Shown: positions 36,333-44,408 of the stretch, one piece after another | Layout: every line of letters starts with the position of its first letter | Numbering within the stretch: the first letter of the stretch is position 1 | Assembly: GCA_937127435.1 (NCBI GenBank) | Contig: CAKZLZ010000018.1 | Coordinates: 1-64,000 of the forward strand | Length of the DNA: 64,000 bases | From: an uncultured Verrucomicrobiota bacterium | Lineage (GTDB): Bacteria > Verrucomicrobiota > Kiritimatiellia > SS1-B-03-39 > UBA6053 | Reading direction: 5' to 3' | Notes under the pieces: model-generated | The model's input: only the letters and a program-made list of their open reading frames with translations | Told to the model about the DNA's origin: nothing | Databases searched by the model: none | Program-made: the position numbers and the translations under genes

Positions 36333-36749
36333 ATGAAAGAAATCTTCGAACTACGAGAATCGGACTTCATCAAAACGTCCGTAACGACACCACGAGCACT
36401 CTTCGCTCAGACAAAGAAAATACACATCGACCACGACCAAGAATGCGTCATCGTCTTCTACATGGATTCGAGACACAACGTGAAACAAGCAGAGGTGCTC
36501 TTCAAAGGCGGACTTGACCGAACGCTCATTGACACCAAGACACTCTTTAGACGTGCTATAGAACAAAAGGTTCCTTTAATTGCACTCGCGCACAACCATC
36601 CAAGCGGGAATTTGTCACCTTCAGACGCAGACATCCAGGTCACACACGGGATAGCGAACGCAGGCGACCTACTTGGAATCGATTTGGTTGACCACATCAT
36701 CTTTAATCGAGCTGAGTTTTACTCGATGAGGGAGGGGAACTTACTTTGA
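36333..36749 (+). CDS. radC: RadC-like JAB-domain protein
   Basis: About 138 residues from MKEIFELRESDFIKTS; the GTG start of the track (36306) is less likely. The JAB metal site is clear: ALAHNHPSGNLSPSDAD gives H-x-H-P and the Ser/Asp, preceded by the acidic position in VLFKGGLDRTLID. It lacks the N-terminal helix-hairpin-helix of chromosomal RadC, like the short versions on mobile elements. Function of such proteins is unknown; anti-restriction or nuclease roles have been proposed. Confidence 0.85.
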   Translation: MKEIFELRESDFIKTSVTTPRALFAQTKKIHIDHDQECVIVFYMDSRHNVKQAEVLFKGGLDRTLIDTKTLFRRAIEQKVPLIALAHNHPSGNLSPSDADIQVTHGIANAGDLLGIDLVDHIIFNRAEFYSMREGNLL

Positions 36750-37021
36750 GTTCCTTTCTCTTTTCTCCCACCCACTCTGGGATTGCGAATGGATGTAAAC
36801 CCACAGATGACCTCCTTGAGGTATTCGTCGATTGGAATGGGGATGTCATCACATGCAGGGCGACCGGAAAAAGCCTTGTTAGAACGCCAGAAGGGCATGC
36901 CGTGCGTGAAATTATCGCCAAAGCCATTATGCGACTCACCGAATGGGAAGAAAAACCACAGGCACGCATCACCTTACAAATCGTCGCTTTTGAGGAGTTT
37001 AAGGAGGCGACGCCTCCTTAA
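36746..37021 (+). CDS. Hypothetical protein coupled to RadC-like gene
   Basis: A 91-residue ORF starting at a TTG that overlaps the RadC-like stop by 4 nt. Content such as DLLEVFVDWNGDVITCRATG looks like a genuine beta-rich small protein, but no family is recognised and there is no clear ribosome-binding site. Confidence 0.45.
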   Translation: MSSFLFSPTHSGIANGCKPTDDLLEVFVDWNGDVITCRATGKSLVRTPEGHAVREIIAKAIMRLTEWEEKPQARITLQIVAFEEFKEATPP

Positions 37022-37064
37022 ATTTTTAGTTTGTTTCGCGGACTGGCCAACGTGCAGGAATCGA

Positions 37065-37072
37065 TTTATAAA
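37065..37072 (+). promoter_or_regulatory. Archaeal-like TATA box before the Fic/Doc-like gene
   Basis: TTTATAAA is centred 27 nt before the ATG at 37095. No Shine-Dalgarno is present, as for archaeal leaderless genes. Confidence 0.4.
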
Positions 37073-37094
37073 CCCCAGAGCCTCTACAAACAGC

Positions 37095-37544
37095 ATGGGA
37101 CTACGCAATCTCACCGTTGATGAAGTAATTTGGATGAACCGATTTGTCCTCGAAAAATTTCCGGCAAAACGTGCAGACCAGCACGAAGTATTGAATTATA
37201 CTGGCTTACAAGAGCTAATACAGTCTATCCGCCATAGTCGTAAGCATTTTTATGCAAAAACCACCTTGCTCTTAATTGGCCTTGTTCAAGGGCACTTTTT
37301 TGCCAGCGGTAATCGCAGAACAGCCCTTCAAGCAGTAGGGACCTTTGCCACGCTAAACCGACGAAAAGTTTATATATGGCGTATACGTTTCATACGTCAG
37401 GTACTTATTGGTATCCGTGAGCGGTATTACAGTGATGAAGAAATCAAAATGTGGGTCAAACAAGGGGACATTCGTCCATTCAACCGATTTCAAACCCCCA
37501 GCAAAGGTACAAAAAATCGCTCGAAACGTATCAAACAAGCATAA
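37095..37544 (+). CDS. Fic/Doc-like protein with altered active-site motif
   Basis: A 149-residue protein from MGLRNLTVDEVIWMNRFVLE, following the TATA-like box. The segment GHFFASGNRRTALQ corresponds to the Fic core HPFx(D/E)GN(K/R)R with the catalytic His kept and the metal-binding acidic residue replaced by Ser, which may reduce or change activity. A short C-terminal basic region follows (RSKRIKQA). Doc proteins are kinases of EF-Tu and Fic proteins AMP-transferases; which applies is unclear. No antitoxin-like partner is obvious upstream. Confidence 0.65.
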   Translation: MGLRNLTVDEVIWMNRFVLEKFPAKRADQHEVLNYTGLQELIQSIRHSRKHFYAKTTLLLIGLVQGHFFASGNRRTALQAVGTFATLNRRKVYIWRIRFIRQVLIGIRERYYSDEEIKMWVKQGDIRPFNRFQTPSKGTKNRSKRIKQA

Positions 37545-37641
37545 AGAGATTTTTAATCTCGTTGCGCGAATGTGAAATTAAACAAATAAGGTCCTCAAAG
37601 AAATTCTTGTGATTTTTGACAAAAAGTGAAAAGTTTCACAC

Positions 37642-38376
37642 ATGAGCACCACTCACAATCAACACGCCTGTCATCTTTGCCATAAGGTTTCAGGATTATC
37701 ACGCTCACACATTATACCAAAATTTGTTTACAAGCCATGTCTTTATAAAAACGATAAAAATAGATTTTGGGTACTTTCTTCAAATCCAGAATCTCCAGAA
37801 CGCCCTGAGCAACGACAGATAAGAGAACGGATACTCTGCAAGAGCTGTGAGATACATGTCGGAAAATATGAAACTTATGCAAGCAAGTTGTTTAATCTTT
37901 CGATTAAAGACCCATACCAGGAAGGGAAATTAATTTCATTTCCCCAGGTGGATTACACAAGCATTAGGCTTTTCTACTTATCCATACTTTGGCGTATGTC
38001 GGTAAGCAATCACTCATTCTTTGATGAAGTAAATCTAGGCAAACATGAACAAATTCTTCGAAAAAAATTGTTGGCAGGAGAGGCCCCTGCATCAGACCGT
38101 TATTCATTTTGGTGCACTGTCCCCTTAGTCGAAGGAAATTTTCATTCCGATTGGATACTTCAACCTCAGCGCATCAAACTCGCAGGGCAAACTGCATACA
38201 GGATGATTCTCAATGGTATCCTAGTTATTTTCATGGTTTCGTGCACGCGAGTTCCATCGTCGCTTCGACCCTTGATTTTGGAAAGAGAAGGAACATGGAG
38301 ACTGTTAGTTAAACCAGCAGAAGAAATTGAATTTTTGAAGAGCTGGATTCTAGCAACCCAGAAGATTAACAGCTAA
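37642..38376 (+). CDS. HNH-like zinc protein
   Basis: A 244-residue protein whose N-terminus has CHLCHKVSGLSRSHIIPKF and later ILCKSCE, a zinc-coordinated HNH-type nuclease arrangement (SRSHIIPKF as the His-containing strand). The C-terminal 170 residues are helical without a known motif. It resembles free-standing HNH-like proteins in defence islands. It is a single gene, convergent with the gene at 38384. Confidence 0.6.
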   Translation: MSTTHNQHACHLCHKVSGLSRSHIIPKFVYKPCLYKNDKNRFWVLSSNPESPERPEQRQIRERILCKSCEIHVGKYETYASKLFNLSIKDPYQEGKLISFPQVDYTSIRLFYLSILWRMSVSNHSFFDEVNLGKHEQILRKKLLAGEAPASDRYSFWCTVPLVEGNFHSDWILQPQRIKLAGQTAYRMILNGILVIFMVSCTRVPSSLRPLILEREGTWRLLVKPAEEIEFLKSWILATQKINS

Positions 38377-38383
38377 CTTTTAT

Positions 38384-38770
38384 TTAAGCAGATTCTACAG
38401 CTGTATACCCTCTACCTGTTAAGGTATACGTCTCTAACGTTGTCCCAGACTCAAAGGTTTCTTGCCTAACTAAACCTTTACGCTTCAAACCTTCAAGGGC
38501 ATCAAGATATTCGGCTGAGAGCTTTCTATCGTTATTTGAAGGAAGGTCAACATCGCCACTTCTCACCCACCTACCAACGCCGTCAACCTTCATGACTGCG
38601 ATTCCACATGGATGGTCAACGGCATGACCTAAAATCTCCAACTCCATTTCGGTAGGTTTGGAGTCTGCGAAGTTTAAGAAAAAAGTACCAATATCTTTTA
38701 TGAGTTGCCACATAGGGCTAGGAATAACGTCTACCTGCTCACACGCAAGCAAGAAGAATTCCCAATGCAC
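38384..38770 (-). CDS. Hypothetical protein, last gene of a three-gene operon
   Basis: A 128-residue protein starting at GTG with AAGGGAA in front. Its C-terminal half looks like a winged helix (YLDALEGLKRKGLVRQETF, then LTGRGYTAVES), suggesting DNA binding. It follows the gene at 38776 by 5 bp in the divergent module around 39.4 kb. Confidence 0.55.
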   Translation of the reverse strand: MHWEFFLLACEQVDVIPSPMWQLIKDIGTFFLNFADSKPTEMELEILGHAVDHPCGIAVMKVDGVGRWVRSGDVDLPSNNDRKLSAEYLDALEGLKRKGLVRQETFESGTTLETYTLTGRGYTAVESA

Positions 38771-38775
38771 TTCCC

Positions 38776-39237
38776 TTATTGCATCCGTGATTGTTCTCGT
38801 GCACGGGTAAATTGCCGGTAGAGGTTCTGCACAAAGGTTGTCGCACTATCTCCGGACAAGATTTGAATCGCAGAGCCTTTGAAGTGTGGGTTTTCGAGAT
38901 ACAACTTGTGAGCCTCAGAGCTTGTTAGAATCACGGCCTTGTATGGCGGGTCGTCAGTAAGTGAGAACGCGTACCGAATGGTTGTGCTGATTTCGTTATC
39001 CTCATCACTAAGAAATTCAGGAACAGGAACCACTTTAAACGCCGCTTTGATTTTCCCCACCGAGTGGCTTACGTCTCCAATTTTTTTAAACTCAACATCA
39101 AGCACCGTGTTATGAAATTCTTTGATATGGGCTGAGGTAAGACGGATTCGCAGTAACTGTAAGAGCACGGCCTGCTCTGTTTCCGAGAAGAATGCTGCAT
39201 CTGCAACAAAAAGATGAGAGTACGGGATTTTATTCAT
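38776..39237 (-). CDS. Hypothetical protein, possibly PIN-like
   Basis: A 153-residue protein; SHLFVADAAFFSE near the N-terminus and YKAVILTSSEAHKLYLENPH suggest an alpha/beta fold that might be PIN-like, but the acidic residues do not line up clearly. Its ATG overlaps the end of the upstream gene, so the two are translationally coupled. Function unknown. Confidence 0.5.
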   Translation of the reverse strand: MNKIPYSHLFVADAAFFSETEQAVLLQLLRIRLTSAHIKEFHNTVLDVEFKKIGDVSHSVGKIKAAFKVVPVPEFLSDEDNEISTTIRYAFSLTDDPPYKAVILTSSEAHKLYLENPHFKGSAIQILSGDSATTFVQNLYRQFTRAREQSRMQ

Positions 39238-39441
39238 TTATAATGCCGCAAATACCTCGTCCGTTACTTCTTCAATGCTAAGAATTTCGATTGGCGAATT
39301 GATTGCTTTATCCACCTTTACGATTGCATCGTCTTCAATTCCCATCAACATTTGGTATAATGCATCCGAGCATTTCACGTCTGGATTGTTTTGCAAAAGT
39401 GCTTTAGTATCTTCTGCTAGTTCAAAGTCAGTGTATGCCAT
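39238..39441 (-). CDS. Small protein, first gene of the minus arm of a divergent module
   Basis: The likely product is 67 residues starting at MAYTDFELAEDTKALLQNNP; the track ORF begins earlier, inside the promoter region. The size, acidic charge and helical content would suit an antitoxin or regulator. It lies 27 nt from a symmetric TATA-like box that also serves the gene at 39495. Confidence 0.55.
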   Translation of the reverse strand: MAYTDFELAEDTKALLQNNPDVKCSDALYQMLMGIEDDAIVKVDKAINSPIEILSIEEVTDEVFAAL

Positions 39442-39463
39442 ACTCTTGTAATACCGCTCTTCC

Positions 39464-39473
39464 TTATATATTT
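39464..39473. promoter_or_regulatory. Symmetric TATA-like box shared by two divergent genes
   Basis: TTATATATTT is centred 27 nt from the ATG at 39441 on the minus strand and 27 nt from the ATG at 39495 on the plus strand. Neither gene has a Shine-Dalgarno. A single TATA box serving two leaderless divergent genes is an archaeal rather than a bacterial arrangement. Confidence 0.45.
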
Positions 39474-39494
39474 TGCGTATGAACCCCAGTAACA

Positions 39495-40862
39495 ATGAGA
39501 AACCAAATGGATGAAATTGGCTTTAGAATCAGGAAACTTACCGAGGATGACTTTGACCAGATGATTTTGGCATCCGGGGGGAAGCGACTCGAGGAGAGCG
39601 ATGTCAAAACGGCAGATTACTTACTTGGTGATTCTGTAATCGAGTTAAAGTTAATTGATGAGGAGGGACTGGAGAAGACCAGTAGACAAAAGAAACTCGC
39701 TAAACTATTTATGGAATCCCGACCAAACCGTCCTGTCATACCTTTGACTCCACACATTCTCAGCGAGACGGATAAGCGTTCCTATTACAATATTCTGCGC
39801 GGACCAATTCAAACTCAAGTCAAGAAGGCCGCAAAACAGCTTGAAGCCACCAGAGCACGAGAAGCCGTAACATCTAGAATTTTGATAATCATCAATAATG
39901 GTTACGCCGCTTTACATCATGATGAATTTACGAAAGTAGTACTTCAGTGTGTTCAACACGACACATCTAAAATTGACACGGTCTTGTGCGGAGGAATCTA
40001 TTTTTACAGTGCATGGCCTGATGGTTACGTATTTCCTCATCTAGATATTCACCCTATCTCCCTCCAAAAGCCACACCTCTCCCTTGAACCATTTATGAAA
40101 GCGTGGAATAAATTTGAGGGCAATCTAATGAAAGATATGATGGTCAACCAAATTAAAAACCATTCAGATGGGCGACCACCAGTGCTGGATATACCCTTCA
40201 AGGTTGATGGTGTAACTTTCGTAAAGCCCGCCCGCAAAATGGGGAAACCATCTCCCTTATGGCCTAATGGTATTCGTCCACGGAATAATACTTCATCAGT
40301 CCAAGGGCCCCAGCCGGTCGCCCTAACGTTTCCATCTCTTTCAAAAGAAGAGTGGCTAAATGTAAAAGCCGTAATCCCTGAAGCCACCATTCTCATGGAC
40401 ACATTCGAAGAATGGCAATCATTTGAGCGCGATGAAGAAGCCGATGTCACCGACCCTCTAAAACTTTTCGTCACTCAGAAAGTCACCTGCGAAGATTGGA
40501 GAATATGGTGCAGAGAAACAGGAGAAATTGAATCATATAAATCGTTGCACATGTATTCGGAACACATTTTTAACAATGCATGCGGGACTTTGATGCGAAA
40601 CGCTATAAGCATTGAAAATCACAGACTGTTTATCCCTGAATATGTAAGAGTAGAAACCGAAGAAATTGGGCTTGATATGGCAAATGATGTCTCATCAGCT
40701 CACCTAGTTTGTGAACGGGAAGGACTTAAAAGTAAAACTCCATTGTTTGAGAATCTACAGATATTTCATGAGCACGCAGTATGCCTCGGTGCTGCATATG
40801 CTGTAAAGCATAACATCCCTGCCGTTCGATACCATGTAGATAAAACCTATGGAGCGGAGTAA
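39495..40862 (+). CDS. Hypothetical protein with PD-(D/E)XK-like N-terminus
   Basis: A 455-residue soluble protein. Near the N-terminus KTADYLLGDSVIELKLI gives D-x(n)-E-x-K, the core of PD-(D/E)XK nucleases, preceded by an acidic helix. The remaining 370 residues have no recognised motif. It diverges from a three-gene minus operon across a shared TATA-like box, and the four genes together may form one unit. A nuclease in a defence or DNA-processing system is a reasonable guess. Confidence 0.55.
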   Translation: MRNQMDEIGFRIRKLTEDDFDQMILASGGKRLEESDVKTADYLLGDSVIELKLIDEEGLEKTSRQKKLAKLFMESRPNRPVIPLTPHILSETDKRSYYNILRGPIQTQVKKAAKQLEATRAREAVTSRILIIINNGYAALHHDEFTKVVLQCVQHDTSKIDTVLCGGIYFYSAWPDGYVFPHLDIHPISLQKPHLSLEPFMKAWNKFEGNLMKDMMVNQIKNHSDGRPPVLDIPFKVDGVTFVKPARKMGKPSPLWPNGIRPRNNTSSVQGPQPVALTFPSLSKEEWLNVKAVIPEATILMDTFEEWQSFERDEEADVTDPLKLFVTQKVTCEDWRIWCRETGEIESYKSLHMYSEHIFNNACGTLMRNAISIENHRLFIPEYVRVETEEIGLDMANDVSSAHLVCEREGLKSKTPLFENLQIFHEHAVCLGAAYAVKHNIPAVRYHVDKTYGAE

Positions 40863-40937
40863 GATTCAAATTTCATCCATTAGCTTTTTTCTGTCACCGA
40901 AACGAAAAGTCGAAACCCCTTTGCTTCCAAAAACCAC

Positions 40938-41252
40938 TTACCCCAACACCCAATCAATCTTACTCTCCAAGGTGCGCCGCCCCCGCAAATCAAGTGGAGG
41001 TGTTTTAGCAAGCTCGATAATCTTGTTTGCAGTATCTACATCGTATTGATTGACGGGATTTTCAGCCATGCTGTAATCAGCGTAAGGCGAAAAATGGTTC
41101 GCACATAACAACTTACTTTTCTCCCATGTCTCATTGCAAAAATCCTGATACAAGAACCGGAACTGGTGCAGTTGCGAGTATGTCAGCTCGTTGAGCAAGC
41201 GATTATGAATACCTTCCATTTCGGTAGCTAGATTTCGATTTAGTTCATTCAT
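40938..41252 (-). CDS. Element-specific small protein, paralogue of 32800-33090
   Basis: A 104-residue protein with YQDFCNETWEKSKLLCANHF followed by DY, matching the protein at 32800-33090. AAAGGAAT precedes the ATG. Two divergent copies of an otherwise unrecognised family on one element point to an element-related rather than a cargo function. Confidence 0.6.
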   Translation of the reverse strand: MNELNRNLATEMEGIHNRLLNELTYSQLHQFRFLYQDFCNETWEKSKLLCANHFSPYADYSMAENPVNQYDVDTANKIIELAKTPPLDLRGRRTLESKIDWVLG

Positions 41253-41364
41253 TTTTGATTCCTTTGGATTCCGAATGGAGGTTCCATTGTAAGCTAACCC
41301 ACTTGAAACTATTCATTTTTGTTTCTGAATAATTCCTGAACTGTAAAAGAGCCTTTTCCCCTCT

Positions 41365-42210
41365 TCACTCCCGCTTCTCATCCAAAATATAATCCACTGC
41401 TTTTTGGGCTGTCCCAGACGCTTGGATAATCCACTTCGTGTTACCTGACTTGGAGAGCACATCCGCCCATCCCTTGATATAGGACGCACTTTGTTCCTGC
41501 GTCACATCAAGCCCGGTGTGGGCACACAGATACGCACTACCAAGCTCGGCCACCAGCTCTTCATACGAATACGCCTTCTCCCGCTCACCTTTCGGCTTAG
41601 CAAACGAATGCGGTCTACCTACTCGAGAGTCATGTCCAGTTGCGTGCACCAACTCATGAAACAGCGTCGAGTGATACCGCCCTGGTTTGAACACCGATTC
41701 CGGTGGCATCCGCACCAAATCTTCGAGTCTACTGTATGAGGGGTGATGCAGTTTTGCATGCTCGATTTGTGGCGGGTTTGGCATCCTTCTAACCGCCTGT
41801 TCTGCTTTAAGCACTGCCTCTTCAAGCCCAGGCTTTTTTCGAGGTTCAGGGAGTGGCACATCCTTTGTTTGGTTTGCATTAAAGACCGTGTAATTTTGCA
41901 AATACATCTTAGTCTCTTCTGCCCCCGTCAGTTCATTTTGTGTGTCATAGGTTCCGTATTTGATAATCCGGGTTCCCTTCTCTCCTTTCCTGATGTAGCC
42001 ACCCTTGTCTTTGGCCTGCTTATAGGTCAGCCAGTAAGGAGACTCAAACCTAGTGTTTCCTAAAAGCCACACATTCACCCCCCGGTACGTTCGACCAGTC
42101 GCAAGCGACGTTGGTAACCCGAACTCTGTGATGCATGGGTTTTGCCACGGAACGACTCCAGCGTCCAGCTGTCTTAGTATCCGGTCAGTGACCTCTTTAT
42201 ATCGTGTCAT
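41365..42210 (-). CDS. ardC: ArdC-like antirestriction protein (ssDNA-binding plus zincin domain)
   Basis: A 281-residue protein starting at MTRYKEVTDRILRQLDAGVV (the track start is 54 nt upstream). The N-terminal half is the ssDNA-binding domain of ArdC (VVPWQNPC, RGVNVWLL, YWLTYKQAKDKGG, RKGEKGTRI). The C-terminal half is a metallopeptidase with HELVHATGH and the downstream EELVAELGSA. ArdC proteins protect incoming plasmids against restriction and are a hallmark of conjugative or integrative elements. It overlaps the upstream gene by 14 nt. Confidence 0.92.
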   Translation of the reverse strand: MTRYKEVTDRILRQLDAGVVPWQNPCITEFGLPTSLATGRTYRGVNVWLLGNTRFESPYWLTYKQAKDKGGYIRKGEKGTRIIKYGTYDTQNELTGAEETKMYLQNYTVFNANQTKDVPLPEPRKKPGLEEAVLKAEQAVRRMPNPPQIEHAKLHHPSYSRLEDLVRMPPESVFKPGRYHSTLFHELVHATGHDSRVGRPHSFAKPKGEREKAYSYEELVAELGSAYLCAHTGLDVTQEQSASYIKGWADVLSKSGNTKWIIQASGTAQKAVDYILDEKRE

Positions 42211-42895
42211 CGGGTCGAGCAGTCTTGGTAGGACTTGCTCCACCAGCGTTCCTATGTGGTACATGGACCAGCAAACAATCCTCCTTAAAGTGTGCGATTA
42301 TGTTGTCCCGTATAAAGTCGGGTAGTTGTTTCGATGTGATGCATTCGCCTTCCCCCAGTTCCAGGACTGAGAGCGGAACGGCAAAGAGCCGTTTTCCGCA
42401 GATACTCAGGTTCGGCTCCATCGAATAGAGCATGCGACCAAACGCCATTCCGGGCGGAAACCACCGTGGGGTAGCGTCTTCCCGCCCTGCTCGATAGTGA
42501 ATATTTTCCGCTTCGAAAGTTCGGTCGTGTACTGCATGAGCATGCGTAGATTTTGGAGCTTCCCCATACGCCCGATACGATTCGTTTTTGCCTGCATCGC
42601 TCGCATCGTTCGCCTCGACCGCTGTTGTTCCAGCTGATGTTCCAGCTGACGCTCCAGCGCTTGTTTTGTTCGAACCAGTTTCGGTCAGTTCGGGGTGTGC
42701 TCCAGTTGTTTTTCGTCCAGTCCCAAGCCCTCTTGTAGAGGAAGCGTGTATAGTTTTTTTGAGACTGGAATTTTTTGCGACTCTTTCCTTTTTCGTCGCC
42801 TGCCCACCTTTCGACTTCGTCTGTCGGCGTTTCTTTAGTGCAGATGTAGCCGATTGCCTCTCAATCGCCCTGTCTGCGTTTTTGGTTTTACTCAT
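42197..42895 (-). CDS. Hypothetical basic protein upstream of ArdC
   Basis: A 232-residue protein. The first 85 residues are low-complexity, basic, rich in Lys, Thr and Ala (KKRRQTKSKGGQATKKERVA, ASAGTSAGTTAV), and the second half is globular (NLSICGKRLFAVPLSVLELG). Not recognised. It is the first gene of a minus-strand pair with ardC; a TATA-like box lies about 23-25 nt upstream and there is no Shine-Dalgarno. A DNA-binding accessory role in transfer is possible. Confidence 0.55.
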   Translation of the reverse strand: MSKTKNADRAIERQSATSALKKRRQTKSKGGQATKKERVAKNSSLKKTIHASSTRGLGTGRKTTGAHPELTETGSNKTSAGASAGTSAGTTAVEANDASDAGKNESYRAYGEAPKSTHAHAVHDRTFEAENIHYRAGREDATPRWFPPGMAFGRMLYSMEPNLSICGKRLFAVPLSVLELGEGECITSKQLPDFIRDNIIAHFKEDCLLVHVPHRNAGGASPTKTARPDDTI

Positions 42896-42913
42896 ACCGG
42901 GTAGTGATAAAAC

Positions 42914-42921
42914 TATTTATA
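42914..42921 (-). promoter_or_regulatory. Archaeal-like TATA box before the ardC operon
   Basis: CATATAAATAG on the minus strand, centred about 23-25 nt before the ATG at 42895, with no ribosome-binding site between. Confidence 0.42.
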
Positions 42922-42923
42922 TG

Positions 42924-43339
42924 AGTTTACCCCTCTTTCACTTCGGAACAGACTTGGATTGAGTGCATCCATGCATCCATCCAAATAATGCCAATTAGCG
43001 TTTGTAGAGGGGGGGCTTTTTTGGTTGAAGATTGGTAGTGTTGTTTTGGTGTGTTGTGTCTTTTCAGACAGTTTTTTTTGAGTTGGTTTCCACAGGTTTG
43101 CGTTACGTGGAGTGGGGAGTTTAGTGGGCATAGCCCAGTATATTATCCGCTCCCCGGCACAGCCAAAGGCTTTAGCCGGGGGCTGTGTCAGTACGTATCC
43201 TTTTGTTTAATTGCATACGTTTCTTTTATTATATGTTGTTGATAGTAGGTTAGATATAGAGTTTTTTAGATTAAATTGTTTGTTGTAAGTATATAAATGA
43301 AATCCCTGCAATTTAATGCACGGACGGCAAAAAATGCCT
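42924..43339. other. Gene-free region between ardC operon and RHH gene
   Basis: About 415 bp without a convincing gene. It contains a repeated GCATCCAT segment near 42963-42982, T-rich stretches, a strong two-state hairpin (43152-43187) and a TATATAAATG sequence near 43290. Such a region on an otherwise dense element could be an origin of replication or transfer, or hold a small RNA. Confidence 0.45.
43152..43187. repeat. Hairpin with two mutually exclusive stems
   Basis: CCCCGGC (43152-43158) can pair with GCCGGGG (43175-43181), with AGCC/GGCT stacked inside. Alternatively CACAGCC (43158-43164) can pair with GGCTGTG (43181-43187). The two options share bases and exclude each other, which suggests a structured RNA or an origin-type hairpin. 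Confidence 0.45.
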
Positions 43340-43540
43340 CTAAAAGTTCGGTTGGTACGGTTGTGGCTCCAACTGACGAATGTATGCATCCAGGTACTCT
43401 TGAGCTGGGTTTGGGATCTGCTCTCGAAGCAATCCATCCGTAATGATCGAGTCCACAAGTCGGGTCATGGGGACGCCTCGGTCTTTGGCTGTGAGGTAGA
43501 GTACTGGCACCAACCGTTCATCTATTTTAGGTGAATACAT
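43340..43540 (-). CDS. Ribbon-helix-helix-like small protein
   Basis: A 66-residue protein; DERLVPVLYLTAKDRGVPMT and RLVDSIITDGLL fit a short beta strand plus two helices of a ribbon-helix-helix DNA-binding domain. A very strong ribosome-binding site (GGAGGAGGT, 6 nt before the ATG) overlaps the end of the tiny gene upstream. A regulator of transfer or copy number is likely. Confidence 0.6.
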   Translation of the reverse strand: MYSPKIDERLVPVLYLTAKDRGVPMTRLVDSIITDGLLREQIPNPAQEYLDAYIRQLEPQPYQPNF

Positions 43541-43544
43541 CTAT

Positions 43545-43658
43545 CTACCTCCTCCATCTCCATTCTCTAGCTGATTCGATGAGGTGGTCGATTTTCATGT
43601 TGATGTCGTGCAACTTGCTCTGAATCTGCTTCAGATGTTCTTGTATATTCTCTTTCAT
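43545..43658 (-). CDS. Tiny coiled-coil protein (37 residues), not in the ORF track
   Basis: ATG at 43658 opens MKENIQEHLKQIQSKLHDIN and runs to a TAG that overlaps the ribosome-binding site of the RHH-like gene. GGTGGGGG lies 8 nt before the ATG. The product is one amphipathic helix with a heptad pattern. Good signals and the tight coupling make it a plausible real gene, but there is no homology evidence. Confidence 0.45.
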   Translation of the reverse strand: MKENIQEHLKQIQSKLHDINMKIDHLIESAREWRWRR

Positions 43659-43688
43659 GTGATTTCCCCCACCTCTCTTTGGAATCTG

Positions 43689-44276
43689 TTAGTATAGTTG
43701 TGACTCATAGATACGCATCGTATTTCGAATAGATTTACCCTGGATTGTATAGCCAAATAATCGGGATGCTCGTTTCTTGGAAACCCCTGCGATTTTGATG
43801 AGTCCGCACAGCTCCAGTTCCAGTAATGCCCGGCTTGTCTGATTCAGAGTTACCCCGTGGACTTCCCTAAGCGCTTTCTTGATGTCGGTTGCTCTGCGTG
43901 GATGCCCGTCACGATCTTCAAGATGCAAAAACACCCACCACCTGGCTTTGCCTGCACAAAGGTAGGCGTACGCATTCCAATCAATTTCAGGGGGCGAATA
44001 AATGCTGTTTGAAAATGCTGTCTGTAAGACCCGCCGTCCTATAGATGTTGGGAAATATATTTTCCCGTTTTTGATGTCCGGCGTAAGACACTCTACCACC
44101 CCCTTTTTCGTTGCTGCTTGGAGTACTGCCCACAAATCACGGTACGTAATTCGCGAATTATATTTTTGTGCACGAGACAAAATCTGTGACCCGCTAAGCG
44201 GCTGACGCATTACACGTAATATTGCAGATTTTTGACTCCCCTCAGCGGCCCATGCCGCCAGCATTTCAAGCTTCAT
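43689..44276 (-). CDS. Winged-helix protein, probable regulator
   Basis: About 195 residues from MKLEMLAAWAAEGSQKSAIL. Two winged-helix-like segments are visible: ILRVMRQPLSGSQILSRAQK with its wing, and RRATDIKKALREVHGVTLNQ followed by LELELCGLIKIAGVSKKRAS. Tandem wHTH proteins of this kind are frequent on archaeal mobile elements. A weak TATA-like sequence lies about 23 nt upstream. It diverges from the HerA operon at 44409 and may regulate it. Confidence 0.6.
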   Translation of the reverse strand: MKLEMLAAWAAEGSQKSAILRVMRQPLSGSQILSRAQKYNSRITYRDLWAVLQAATKKGVVECLTPDIKNGKIYFPTSIGRRVLQTAFSNSIYSPPEIDWNAYAYLCAGKARWWVFLHLEDRDGHPRRATDIKKALREVHGVTLNQTSRALLELELCGLIKIAGVSKKRASRLFGYTIQGKSIRNTMRIYESQLY

Positions 44277-44408
44277 AGGCACTTAGGAGATTAGATTATT
44301 TAGGTGTTTCGCATACAATCACAGGGGAGTCCTCTTACTCCCAAGTAGTGCCACTCCCCAGCGTTTGTGTTCAAAGCACTAATGCGTCTCCATTGACAAG
44401 TAAAGAGC

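Noticed and set aside
36104-36373. 89-residue minus-strand ORF
   Set aside because: Arg/Lys-rich, overlaps the RadC-like gene start on the other strand, no signals.
42913-43131. 72-residue minus-strand ORF
   Set aside because: Overlaps the TATA-like box of the ardC operon and has low-complexity, non-protein-like content.
43316-43534. 72-residue plus-strand ORF behind TATATAAATG
   Set aside because: Antisense to the RHH-like gene, which has a much better ribosome-binding site and protein pattern. The TATA-like box may still drive an antisense RNA.
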